Assembly (NCBI GenBank): GCA_014218235.1
Contig: CM024766.1
Span: 53,677,545 to 53,741,544, forward strand
DNA from: Colocasia esculenta
Taxonomy: Eukaryota > Streptophyta > Magnoliopsida > Alismatales > Araceae
DNA length: 64,000 nt
Direction: 5' to 3'
Shown here: piece after piece, positions 54,078 through 64,000 of the stretch
How positions within the stretch are numbered: position 1 is the stretch's first letter
How the letters are laid out: each line of letters starts with the position of its first letter
Made by a program: the position numbers and the translations under genes
Notes under the pieces: model-generated
The model's database searches: none
Seen by the model: only the letters and a program-made list of their open reading frames with translations
Told to the model about the DNA's origin: nothing

Positions 54078-55763
54078 TACGTGAGGACAGACTGATCATC
54101 ATTACATACAATTCTATCATGATTTTTCATAAATTCATGCATAATTAGTAAGATAACAATACTAGATTACACAACGTATTACCTCAGTTCTGAAATCAAA
54201 ACTCTACTGTACACAACAACCTATCAGGATACTACTTTTACTGATTACATCAAAATTCAACATGCATATACATTCTCCTATCTATTGATTTCCATGTACA
54301 TTTTATAATTCAGAAAATCATAACAGTATGTACAGTACTCTAAAAATTCCAAAATGTTGAAAGTAAATCTATTTCTACCCATGCTACGCACATGTAAGTT
54401 TTCATAATTTTCTGAGTTCTGTATCACTTTTTCATGATTAATTCTCATAAACTCAAACTAATTCACATGGTACAACAGTGAAAAGATTATGCAATTACTA
54501 TGTAAAACTGAGTACAATAGGTCTGTAGTTCCATCCAACAACTGTACAATTTCTAATAAAACGTTACATCGTGGATCAAACTTGCATCTATTTCATTTCC
54601 ATTTACTAAATCAAATAGAATTCTTTAAAAACAACTATACATAGTCCATAAATCATTGCAATGACATGCCTACTATATAACAGTATTGATTTACACAGAA
54701 CCTGACAAAAAAACCCCGCACATGCATAGATCATAGTTGAGGAACAATAATCATATTTGCAGAAAAACAACACTGATAAACTTAATGGCAAGGTATGCTG
54801 TCGTTTACACAGGGTTAACGTCAACATATCCTGTCGTTAACATCAGTTGACGGCGGCACATAGTGCCGTTAACATATAGTAGGCGCCCATAATCTTGACG
54901 TTTACAAGAATTAAATAGTGGTCGATGTGGACATTGAGTTCATCAAACCAGAAAATGCAGAAAACGCACATGAAATGACAGAAGTTTAACCCCTTCCCAC
55001 ATGTTGTTTCATGAGTTTAAAAATCCATAAAAATATTAAATCTATAACACATAGTATCCTAAACCGTTCCCCCTTGCTACTTGCCTCTAACCCTCCTCCT
55101 GGAGTGACGAGGAAAGATTCGAAGATGCCCACCTTGGCCACAAGGCAGTCTTTCACTCCGACTTCAATCACCCAATCCGGCCTTTAGCACGACGCCCACG
55201 CTTGGAGATCCTTCTGACCACGATCCCTAAAGTTCCCCCTTGGTCCAACTGGCTTCAGACCACACGAACAACCTCTGCAACCTTTTCCTTTGGCCTTCCT
55301 TTCTCACCCAAAAACCAGCTAGAAAATCCTCTCCTAAAGGCAAAATCCGGGTCTTATAAGGATCCATACGAATCACCTTAGCTTCAATCCTAGCCCTTGA
55401 ACCAAAACGCCCCGATCTACCCATTAAACGTTTTTGGAAACGACCGATTTATTCTCCCCAGAACGGTAACAACAAAAACTGGTAAGTCAGGTTAACATCA
55501 AGCCCTGTTGCCATTGACCATGAAGTAGACGTCCATCGATCATGTCGTCAACTTACTTGCCCGAAAACCAAATATTCAAGAAAATTATAAACGACACAAT
55601 CACCTGTCGTTAACAGACAGTAGACGGCAATCGATCATGCCGCTAACTGTTGTCAACGTCAGTAGATGTTGACGTCAAGTTCATCAAAGTTACAGCACTG
55701 TTAAATGCAGAAACACATACACAAATGCATCATACGTTCTAGTAAAAATTCTAGGGCACTACA

Positions 55764-56902
55764 CCCTCTTCTCCTTAAAATAATCTTCGTCCTCGAAGAT
55801 TGAGTTAGAACACTTACCGAACAACAATGGATATTGCTTCTTCATCCTTTCTTCAAGCTCCCAAGTTGCTTCTTCACGCGAAAAATTCCTCCATAAGACT
55901 TTTACGAAAGGAATGGACTTCGATCTTAACTCTTGCAACTTACGATCCAGAATCTCTACAGGCTGCTCTGCATAGGACAAATCTAGCTAGAACTGCATCG
56001 GTTCATAGGTAATCACATGAGTTGGATCTCAAACATACCTTCTCAACATGGACACATGAAAAAACCAAGTGTACTCCTACCAAGGATGGTGGCAAAGCTA
56101 GCTGGTATGCCACATTCCCCATCTTCCTCAATACCTCGAAGGGACCAGTGAATCTCAGATTCAACTTACCTCTCTTCCCAAATCTCACTACACCCTTGGT
56201 TGGTGACACCTTGAGAAATACATGATCTCCTACCTCAAAAGCCAAGTCTTTCCTTCTCGAATCCGCATAACTCTTTTGACGATCTTGTGCTGCCTTCAAT
56301 CTTTGCACCATCATCTGGATCTTCGTTGATGTTTCCTGCACCACTTCCGGCCCAACCAAATGCCAATCTCCTACTTCTTCCCAACACAATGGGGATCTAC
56401 AAGGTCTCCCATACAAAGCCTCAAATGGCGCCATACCTATACTCGAATCGAAACTATTATTGTATGCAAATTCCACAAGAGCTAGGTGGCGTTCCCAATC
56501 TCCTCTCCAATCAAGGACACAAGCCCTAAGCATATCCTCCAACATCTCAATAGTCCTCTCGAACTGTCCATCCATTTGTGGATGAAATGCCAAACTCAAC
56601 TTCAACTGGCTGCCAAAAGCTTGCTGCAAACTCTGCCAAAATCTAGAAGTAAATCTCGGATCACGATCTGAGATAATCAACTTCGGAATACCATGCAACT
56701 TCACAATGCCATCAATATATAGCCTAGCCAAACTCTCTACGGACTGCTTCTTCTTCATAGCAAGAAAATGAGCACTCTTCGAGAATCTATCAACAATTAC
56801 CCATATAGCGTCATTCCCTCTAGCTGATCTAGGCAATCCAATAACAAAATCCATAGTTACTTGTTCCCATTTCCACTGAGGAATATCCAGCTTCTGCATC
56901 AA
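55764..56902 (-). pseudogene. Gypsy F integrase core and chromodomain tail
   Basis: Open 56003-56902: Asp in VTMDFVIGLPRS, VIVDRFSKSAHF, Asp in IISDRDPRFTSRF, Glu in the FERTIEMLEDMLRAC block, then APFEALYGRPCRSPLCWEEV and GPFEVLRKMGNVAYQLALPP. A frameshift near 56050 moves the rest into another frame: a tail at 55759-55980 has VKVLWRNFSREEATWELEER, a chromodomain-like end with aromatic residues. The last codons overlap the LTR start. The tail of such integrases is known to guide insertion to heterochromatin. Confidence 0.9.
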
Positions 56903-57994
56903 ACCTGAAGGTTGCTAACGTTCTGCCTTCACCTGTTGACATATCAAACATTTCGCTACTACATTAGCAACATCCCGCTTCATGACGGACCACAAAAAAG
57001 AACGCTTCAGATCTTTATACATCTTTTCACTGCCTGGGTGAATAGAAAACTGTGACCTATGCGCTTCCTCCAGAATCTCCTTTCACAAATCCACATCATT
57101 AGGGACACATACCTGATGATTCAAACGAATTACACCATCTTCATCTCTAACTATGCCAGACTTTCCAACCAACTCCTGCAATATTGGGTCATCTTTTTGC
57201 AAGTCAAGAACCCTATCATGCACAGAAGATCTAATGGTCAACTGAGCTAAGAACATGCTGCACAATTGTGGCTCTAGAACGGCAAATGATCCTATTTCAT
57301 CTTCCAATATCTTCCAGTCTTGCCGCATCATTTGCCTCTTCCTGCTTAATGCATCCGCCACCACATTGGCTTTCCCTGGGTGGTAAGTAAGCTCAAAATC
57401 ATAGTCTTTAAGAAATTCAATCCACCTCCGCTGCCTCAAATTCAGCACCTTTTGGGAGAACAATTATTTAAGACTCTTGTGGTCAGAGAAAAGCTCAAAT
57501 CTTACTCTATACAAATAGTGCCTCCAGATTTTTAAAACAAATACTACTGCCGCCAGCTCCAAATCATGAGTTGGGTAATTACGCTCATGCTCCTTAAGTT
57601 TCCTAGAAGCATATGCAACCACTCTACCACCTTGCATTAGAACACAGCCAAGCCCAATCTTCGAAGCATCTGTGTAGATAGAGAAAGGATCCACACCATT
57701 GGGCAACACTAGCACCGGCGCTGTTGTCAATCGAGTCTTCAGCTCCTGGAAACTTCTTTCACAAGCTTCGGTCCACTCGAACTTCACTCCCTTCCTGGTC
57801 AGCCTTGTCAAAGTAGCTGTAATAGAAGAGAATCCCTCAATGAACCTTCTATAGTAACCAGCCAAACCAAGGAAACTCCTGGTATCGAAAGATGATCTCG
57901 GTGTCTCCCAATCAAGAACAACTTCCACCTTTGCTGGGTCCATAGATGCACCATCTCCAGAAATAACATGCCCCAAGCATTGAACCTCCTTCAT
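56903..57994 (-). pseudogene. Gypsy F RNase H and integrase zinc finger
   Basis: 57464-57994 holds LGLAGYYRRFIEGFSSITAT, the RNase H IYTDASKIGLGCVLMQGG, YASRKLKEHERNYPTHDLEL, LFSDHKSLK; a stop follows (Tyr position) and then 57083-57463 continues (LNLRQRRWIEFLKDYDFELT, HPGKANVVADALSRKRQ). The integrase finger cysteines CLIC lie near 56940, followed by KAER in place of KAEH and a TAG for a Gln. The stops are single-codon changes, so decay is mainly by point mutation. Confidence 0.88.
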
Positions 57995-58365
57995 CTAGAA
58001 ATTGCACTTACTGAATTTGGCATACAGTTCGTGCTCTCTCAAGACTTCAAGCACAATCCTCAAATGCTCCCTATGAGTCTCCTCATGAGGTGAATAGATC
58101 AGCACATCATCAATAAAAACCACAACAAAAGAGTAAAGATACTGCCAGAAAACCTTATTCATCAAATCCATGAAAACCGCTGGAGCATTCGTCAAACCAA
58201 ATGGTAAGACCAGGAACTCATAATGGCCATATCTCGTCCTAAAAGCCATTTTAGAAGAATCCTCCAGCTTGATTCATAGTTGATGATAGCCAGAACGAAG
58301 TCAATCTTAGAAAATACCGAAGCTCCACGCAATTGGTCAAACAAATCATCAATACGAAGCAAAGG
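57995..58365 (-). pseudogene. Gypsy F reverse transcriptase, truncated N-terminus
   Basis: 84 open codons (57995-58249) with AFRTRYGHYEFLVLPFGLTN, the catalytic FIDDVLIY, and FSKCNF followed by a TAG in place of Trp. A frameshift near 58290 separates it from LLRIDDLFDQLRGASVFSKI. Similarity ends at 58365, before the expected DYRQLN block. The rest of RT, protease and gag are absent. Confidence 0.88.
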
Positions 58366-60899
58366 TGTAATCACGGGATTTGCTCCCCAAATAATGATGA
58401 TGAAAATTAAGGAAAGGACCCTGATTGCCACCAAAGTAGTTGCAAGAGATAACCTAATGAAAGACAACGCTAACTACCTTGGAAAAGGAAGAAAAAGTGC
58501 AGAAGAAGAACCTGGTCCTGTGAACGTGACGCACTAGCCGTCGCCTTCTATGGAACGCGACAAGGAGAGTGCCGCCTTCTGGTCCCCTGAATGCGACACG
58601 AGAACCATCACCTTCTTGAAATCGCGACCAGGTGTGTGTCGCCTTCTACTTCAGAAAATGAAGATTGTGGGTTCTGCTCTTCCCTCTCCTTAGCTAGCCA
58701 AGGGGCAAGAGCCTCGTGCTGTTACTGTCTTCTATGACCTACCAAGAACATCAAAACAATGAAACACCCATTAGAAATTCGTTTGGCGTAGAATCTATCC
58801 CAAAACAATGAATAAACATGAGAGAATTGGGGGGAACTCATGTGGGGTGGTGTTTTAACCCCTTTGGGTGATTAAAATAGGTGTGTGTGGAGTGTTCTAA
58901 TGCAAATCTATGAAAAGAAACGAGCCTAAATGGGCATGCATGAAGGAAAAATCATGAAGAGTAAGAGAGAAAGTGTAGATGTGATGAAATCACCCTGGGG
59001 GCACTTCCTGGTCATCTGGAGGCTGAGAGGTCTTTTGGAGATTCGTAGCTCTCTGGGAGAGGAAGAAGCAGACTCCAGCCTTGCCCTAATCCGTGCCCTA
59101 TTGACAGTTTTATATGTGATTATTCTTGAATGGGCTAGGAGAGGAATAATGAGTTGGAGTCCGACTTTGGGTAAGTATGCTCGTGCAAGGGGAGTCAGAA
59201 CGTGGAAAGAAGGTCTAAGGAAGGTCTCCTCCGAGTTTGGAAGGATTTGGAGATATCTAGACCCACCAAAAGACGGATTATTCATGAATAGCAAGGGTCC
59301 AAGTCTGAATAGGAAAGGCCACGTTGCATGGTTCTGTGAAGAAACAAGAACGCGACAAGCTCCTTGTCGCTATCAAGTAGCGACGCCTCGATATGTTGCC
59401 TTACATAGAGGGAAGTCTTTAAGCATTTTCTGGTGAATTTTTAGGGAATTAAAAGGCCAAATGAGAACGCGACATATCGAGGCATCGCCTTCTGAAGAAG
59501 ATCGATTACGATCTGCAGGCAAATCGGTATAGGCATGAACGTGACATGAAAAGCGTTGCCTTCTGAATGTGAATGCGACAAGGTCATTGTCACCTTCATG
59601 ATACTTCAGCATATGACTCATTCAAAGTATCTGATCTCCTTGCATGGGTATCGAATTGGCACACAGTTTGAGGTGTTGGATTCTCAACTCAGAGAGCTAC
59701 AAAATTGATGATGAAGACTGATTGATTTGACCAGGAAGAACCCAATAGGGCGATGAACTAATAAGAAGATGCCACGATCAGATAAAGCCAGCTTGGCGAT
59801 GATGAGCCAACGTAGGGCGTCAATGATGTGACAAGGAATTTGGCTCAGCTTATGGGCTAGAAATGGATGTCTACAGATTGCCCCTCCTTGATGCCTGCTT
59901 TGAAGGGAGTGGAGCGATAGTGGAGCGGAGATGGCATGAAATGACGATGCAGTGGAGTGAAGCAGAATGAGATGAAAAGCGGGCATCAAGGTAAAGAGAC
60001 ACCCATTCTGAACGAATAAGTAGCGAGAATTATCCGGGTATCTTCGAACATGGCTGGAACAGAGTGCAAGGATGGCTCCAATCTAGGACGAATAAAGATT
60101 AAAAGAAAATAAGTGATCAACCTCTTGATGAAGAGGTACCTTGGCCATGTTAGGCTTGTAGGTTTCGTTCATTAGGGGATATGTGCTGTCCTGGCGGGTC
60201 GATTCGACTCTGGCCTTCGAGCGATTCACAACTAATGAGCAGATCAATGGGAAAGGGATGACTGATATAATGAATGGGAATGAGAGGAATCTTGAATAAG
60301 AACCATACTGGCAAACTGGACTGAGCAACTAGCTCGAAGAAGGCTTTCAAATTCAGAATGGAATGGAAATCCTTGTTTGGAAAATAAAGATCTGGTTGGA
60401 CATCATTGTGAAGCTGGCTTTGACTAATCATGAAATGTGAAGCTCAAAATACTAAATGATGCATGCTGGGCTAAAAGAAAAGAAATCATAAAATAAAATG
60501 AAAAGAAAAGGAGAAAATAACAAATACTCAAGGATAATATTACTAGACAAGATGAGCAAGGGTCAAGACACTTCGCATCCTCGGTGTGCGATAGAATCCA
60601 TCATCCCCAAGTCATACCATCTAACGGCCTATCCAACGATTAACAGTGTGCACTTAGATCATCCTCATTTTTGTTGAAGGGGAACTCAGATCCCAGAACA
60701 CACTGAGAACTAGCCGGTCCTTGAGATGATATAGTAGAGTAGATACCATATAGTAATACAGAGATAAGGTTAGAAGTACTTACCAGAACTTACCTGACCA
60801 GCCATTTTTTGGATTTTCTGATTTTTTGAATTTTGTGGATTTTCTGCATTTTCTGATTTTTATGGATTTTCAAAATAATAAAGCAATAAAGAGCAAGAT
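58366..60899. other. Unassigned non-coding region, possibly a gypsy LTR start at 58366
   Basis: Begins TGTAATCACGGGATTTGC exactly where F's RT stops, resembling the gypsy LTR starts here, with AAAGG before it as a possible target site. No matching LTR end, primer site or second AAAGG was found. CG boxes (GAACGCGACA, GTCGCCTTCT) occur at 58520-58650 and 59335-59600, as in the other LTRs. A 168-codon plus ORF (58930-59436) resembles nothing I know and is probably chance. Confidence 0.45.
60806..60872 (+). repeat. T-rich low-complexity repeat
   Basis: Short imperfect repeats of GGATTTTCTGATTTTT/GATTTTCTGCATTTTC, about 12 to 18 bp each, just left of the CACTA end. Confidence 0.7.
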
Positions 60900-60924
60900 C
60901 ACTACAAGAAAATGCGGGATTTCC

Positions 60925-61360
60925 GACGGACACCATCCGTCGGAAATCCGACGGCAATCCGTCGGAAATCCGACGGCAATCCGTTGGAAACAGAGACTTT
61001 CGACGGCTTTCCGTCGAACGGTTGTCGGAACTGATCCGTCGGAAAAAATTGGTCAGAAATTATCGACGACAAAAAATTCAGTCGGAAATATGTCGGAAAT
61101 GCCGACAGAAATATCCATCGGAAAATGGGTCGAAAATTGCCAACCGAAACCGTCGGAAAGCTTTGTCGAAAATTTGGTCAGTATTTACCGACAGACTTTG
61201 TCGGAATATCCATCGGCATTTCCGTCGGTAAATTCCGACCAACAAATCCGTCGGAAAACAATCCGTCAGAACTTTAGACAGAAATTCCGATGGGTGATTT
61301 CCGTCGGTAATATCTATTTTCCGACGAACTACTATCCGTTAGAAATTCCGTCGAAAAGTT
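60925..61360. repeat. CACTA subterminal repeats (CCGTCGGAA)
   Basis: About 20 copies of a 9 to 12 bp motif (CCGTCGGAAATCC, TTCCGACGG) in direct and inverted order. In En/Spm elements such repeats are bound by the accessory transposon protein. The CG core makes them methylation-sensitive. ORFs over them (60826-61422) are by-products. Confidence 0.8.
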
Positions 61361-61502
61361 CTGTAATTTTTTTTTTAAATAGAGAAATAACAATGATTTC
61401 AAACCTGCTACAATATTCATAAATTTCACAAATACTCACAATCAACATAAAATCATAAAATATAACAAATATAAAATCATACACAATAATAAATACAAAA
61501 AA

Positions 61503-61568
61503 TTAGGACAGATCTGCTGGATCGTCTACTGTCCCCGCCTCGTGATCGTCAGATGCCGGAGGTGGATC
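61503..61568 (-). pseudogene. Possible last exon of a CACTA gene (C-terminal 21 codons)
   Basis: On the minus strand an acceptor-like TTTTTTTTAATATAG precedes an open run reading DPPPASDDHEAGTVDDPADL and a stop. Short acidic, Asp-rich C-termini close to the end are common in genes of CACTA elements. Too short for a firm call; the upstream exon was not identified. Confidence 0.35.
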
Positions 61569-61570
61569 CT

Positions 61571-61687
61571 ATATTAAAAAAAATTAATATGAGAAACATT
61601 ACTAAAAATTAATATATATATACATTATTTTCAAAAATTAAATTTAAAATATGTGATTATTTCTCAAGTTGAATTAGAAACTATTTT
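61571..61687. other. A/T-rich spacer between CACTA part and satellite
   Basis: AT-rich sequence (ATTAATATATATATACATT), compatible with an intron of the CACTA gene on the minus strand. Nothing else seen. Confidence 0.4.
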
Positions 61688-64000
61688 TAGATCCGTCGTT
61701 TCTTGGGTTTTTTTTTAGATCCATCATTTCAACGCAAAACCCAATCCGGGAATCCAAATTGGATTCCGTCAATTCGCATACGTCAATTGAACCCACCCGG
61801 TCGTGTCGGAGCGAACGACACACCGATCAGATCCCTATTTGGGATTTTGGACCCTCGGGTTGTGTGTTTTAATCTTTAGACTTGGGTTTTTTTTAGATTC
61901 GTCATTTCAACGCCTAACCCAATCCGGGAATCCAAATCGATTCCGTCAGTTCCTACACGTCACTTTAACCCACCCAATCATGTCGGACCAAACGACACGC
62001 TGATCGCATCCATATTTGGGATTTTGGACCCCCGGGTTGTAGGTTTTGACCCTTTAGACTTGGGTTTTTTTTAGATCCGTCATTTCAATGCCCAACCCAA
62101 TCCGAGAATTCAAATTGGATTCCGTCAGTTCGCACACGTCACTTTAACCCACCCGGTCGTGTCGGAGTAAACAGCACGCCGATCAGATCCCTATTTGGGT
62201 TTTTGGACCCCCGGGTTGTGTGTTTTGACCCTTTAGACTTGGGTTTTTTTTAGATCCGTCATTTCAACACCCAACCTAATCCGGGAATCCAAATTGGATT
62301 CCGTCAGTTCGCACACGTCAATTGAACCCACCCGGTCATGTCGGAGTGAACGACACACCGATCAGATCCCTATTTGGGATTTTGGATCCCCGGGTTGTGT
62401 GTTTTGACCCTTTAGACTTGGGTTTTTTTAGATCCGTCATTTCAACGCCCAACCCAATCTGGGAATCCAAATTGGATTCCCTCAGTTCGCACACGTCAAT
62501 TGAACCCACCCGGTCGTGTCAGAGTGAACGGCACGCCGATCAGATCCCTATTTGGGATTTTGGACCCTCGGGTTGTGTGTTTTAATCTTTTAGACTTGGG
62601 TTTTTTTTAGATCCATCATTTCAACGCCCAACCCAATCCGGGAATCCAAATCGGATTCCGTCAGTTCCTACACGTCACTTTAACCCACCCGATCGTGTCG
62701 GACCAAACGGCACGCCGATCGGATCCCTATTTGGGATTTTGGACCCCCGGGTTGTAGGTTTTGATCCTTTAGACTTGGATTTTTTTTAGATCCGTCATTT
62801 CAACACCCAACCCAATCTGGGAATCCAAATTGGATTATGTCAGTTCGCACACATCACTTTAACCCACCCGGTCGTGTCCGAGCAAACAGCATGCCGATCG
62901 GATCCCTATTTGGGTTTTTGGACCCCCGGGTTGTGTGTTTTGACCCTCTAGACTTGGGTTTTTTTAAGATCCGTCATTTCAACGCCCAACCCAATCCGGG
63001 AATCCAAATCGGATTCCGTCAGTTCGCACACGTCAATTGAACCCACCCGGTCGTGTCGGAGCGAACAACACGCCGATCAGATCCCTATTTGGGATTTTGG
63101 ACCCCTGGGTTGTGTGTTTTGAGCCTTTAGACTTGGGTTTTTTTAGATCCGTCATTTCAACGCCCAACCCAATCCGGGAATCCAAATTGGATTCTGTCAG
63201 TTCGCACACGTCAATTGAACCCACCCAGTCATGTCGGAGTGAACGACACGCCGATCAGATCCCTATTTTGGATTTTGGACCCCCGGGTTGTGTGTTTTGA
63301 CCCTTTAGACTTGGGTTTTTTATATCCGTCATTTTAATACCCAACCCAATCTGGGAATCCAAATCGGATTCCGTCAGTTCGCACACATCAATTAAACCCA
63401 CCCGGTCGTGTCGGAGGAAACGACACACCGATCGGATCCCTATTTGAGTTTTTGGACCCCCGGGTTGTGTGTTTTGACCTTTTAGACGGGTTTTTTTAGA
63501 TCCATCATTTCAACGCCCAACCCAATCCGGGAATCCAAATCAGATTCCGTCAGTTTGCACACGTCAATTGAACCCACCCGGTCGTGTTGGAGTGAACGGC
63601 ACGCCGATCAGATCCCTATTTGGGATTTTGGACCCCGGGTTATGTGTTTTGACCCTTTAGACGGGTTTTTTTAGATCCGTCATTTCAATGTCCAACCCAA
63701 TCCAGGAATCCAAATAGGATTCCGTCAGTTCGCACACGTCAATTGAACCCACCCGGTCGTGTTGTAGCGAACGACACGCCGATCAGATCCCTATTTGGGA
63801 TTTTGGACCCCCAGGTTGTGTGTTTTAATCTTTTAGACTTGGTTTTTTTTAGATCCGTCATTTCAACGCCCAACCCAATCCGGGAATCCAAATCGGATTT
63901 CGTCAGTTCGCACACGTCAATTGAACCCACCCGGTCATGTCGGAGTGAACGGCACGCCGATCAGATCCCTATTTTGGATTTTGGACCCCCGGATTGTGTG
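61688..64000. repeat. Tandem satellite, monomer about 178 bp, at least 12.8 copies
   Basis: Monomers start (AGATCCGTCATTTCAACG) at 61717, 61895, 62073, 62252, 62430, 62609, 62788, 62967, 63145, 63322, 63498, 63673 and 63851, so lengths are 175-179 bp. A 29-bp truncated unit lies at 61688. Shared marks include CCCAACCCAATCCGGGAATC, GACACGCCGATCAGATCCC and GACCCCCGGGTTGTGTG. The array continues past the window. Short ORFs in each monomer recur only because of the repeat. The first eight monomers show a four-monomer higher-order pattern. Confidence 0.95.

Larger units (their letters stand above)
52651..54101 (-). mobile_element. Copia D-like solo LTR S, TSD TTACA
   Basis: Plus-strand edges TGTTGCCCGG and GACTGATCATCA, with perfect TTACA duplications (52646-52650, 54102-54106). 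It aligns with D LTRs at both ends and in the hairpin region, but is shorter (1,451 bp) because U3 differs. It has a G-run of about 10 after CAGAG and a (TA)n run at 54055-54077. Confidence 0.95.
51477..55763 (-). repeat. Gypsy F 3' LTR, interrupted by S (net 2.8 kb)
   Basis: Plus-strand edges TGTAACGCCCC and GGGCACTACA; on the minus strand it begins TGTAGTGCCCTAG after the purine tract. CG boxes of the type GTCGTTAAC, GTTGACGTC and GACGTCCATCGATC lie at 54795-54945 and 55515-55680. A TATA-like CCTTATAAGACC (minus) is near 55355. Shared phrases with LTR H indicate the same family group. No genes. Confidence 0.85.
51477..58365 (-). mobile_element. Ty3/gypsy chromovirus F, 3' part only
   Basis: Minus-strand element: 3' LTR 51477-55763 (split by S), polypurine tract, integrase with chromodomain tail, RNase H and RT, truncated inside RT at 58365. 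Gag, protease, primer site and 5' LTR are missing from the window. Its pol is clearly different in sequence from A and E (FIDDVLIYSPHEETH, ITATLTRLTRKGVKFEW). Confidence 0.9.
60900..61570. mobile_element. CACTA (En/Spm) transposon end; remainder to the right not delimited
   Basis: CACTACAAGAAAA at 60900 is the classic plant CACTA terminal inverted repeat; GAT at 60897-60899 would be the 3-bp target site. It is followed by a subterminal array of CCGTCGGAA/TTCCGACGG repeats in both orientations (60925-61360), an A/T-rich stretch and a possible terminal exon. The opposite end is not in the window, or lies beyond the satellite. Confidence 0.8.

Noticed and set aside
58930..59436. 168-codon plus-strand ORF as a host gene
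   Set aside because: No recognisable motif, an overlapping antisense ORF of similar quality, CG boxes within its end, and LTR-like surroundings. Treated as chance.
60826..61422. 198-codon ORF with repeated Ser/Arg/Gly content
   Set aside because: Translation of CACTA subterminal repeats; no protein-like features.
61803..63300. Recurrent 60-90 codon ORFs
   Set aside because: They recur once per satellite monomer and begin and end with the repeat; no gene.

Overview
This window is intergenic, probably heterochromatic, DNA of a flowering plant. It consists almost entirely of LTR retrotransposons nested inside one another, and ends on the right in a CACTA-type DNA transposon and a tandem satellite. 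The lineage calls rest on chromodomain Ty3/gypsy elements with 3 to 4 kb LTRs, SIRE-like Ty1/copia elements with an extra 3' ORF, initiator-Met tRNA primer sites, and a CACTACAAGAAAA terminal repeat. I recognise no host protein-coding gene, rRNA or tRNA gene.

Layout, left to right. Gypsy element A (1-7949, minus, left end outside the window) sits in the 3' tail of copia element B, whose LTR is 8387-10460. An unassigned stretch and a related LTR fragment follow (10461-12326). Copia element C (plus) starts at 12352 and is the outer shell of a four-level nest. Copia D (17755-49444, minus, target duplication TAAAT) lies in C's reverse transcriptase region. Gypsy E (21040-35785, plus, GTTGA) lies in D's 3' ORF. 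Solo LTR H (26890-31011, ATTCG) lies in E's RNase H. A second solo LTR, G (37715-40901), also interrupts D's 3' ORF. C resumes at 49445 and runs to 51476. Gypsy F (minus) occupies 51477-58365, and its LTR is split by a D-like copia solo LTR, S (52651-54101, TTACA). An unassigned LTR-like stretch runs 58366-60899. The CACTA end starts at 60900, and a roughly 178-bp satellite fills 61688-64000 and continues out of the window.

All element genes are broken by stops, small indels or insertions, so nothing here looks autonomous as it stands. D's extra 3' ORF is the notable one: once the nested elements are discounted it spans about 1,260 codons, largely in one frame, downstream of pol.

Two patterns stand out. 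(1) The transcribed leader side of LTRs from unrelated families carries runs of short back-to-back hairpins whose stems differ in sequence between families. At one hairpin the paired bases co-vary between the two LTRs of E, and again between E and A. (2) Nearly every LTR also carries a cluster of CG-centred boxes, many built on palindromic hexamers (TCGCGA, GTCGAC, ATCGAT, or CTTCG/CGAAG dyads), with a different box in different families. In D and S these form 38-bp tandem arrays. All similarity and structure statements are by eye; no alignment or folding program was run.
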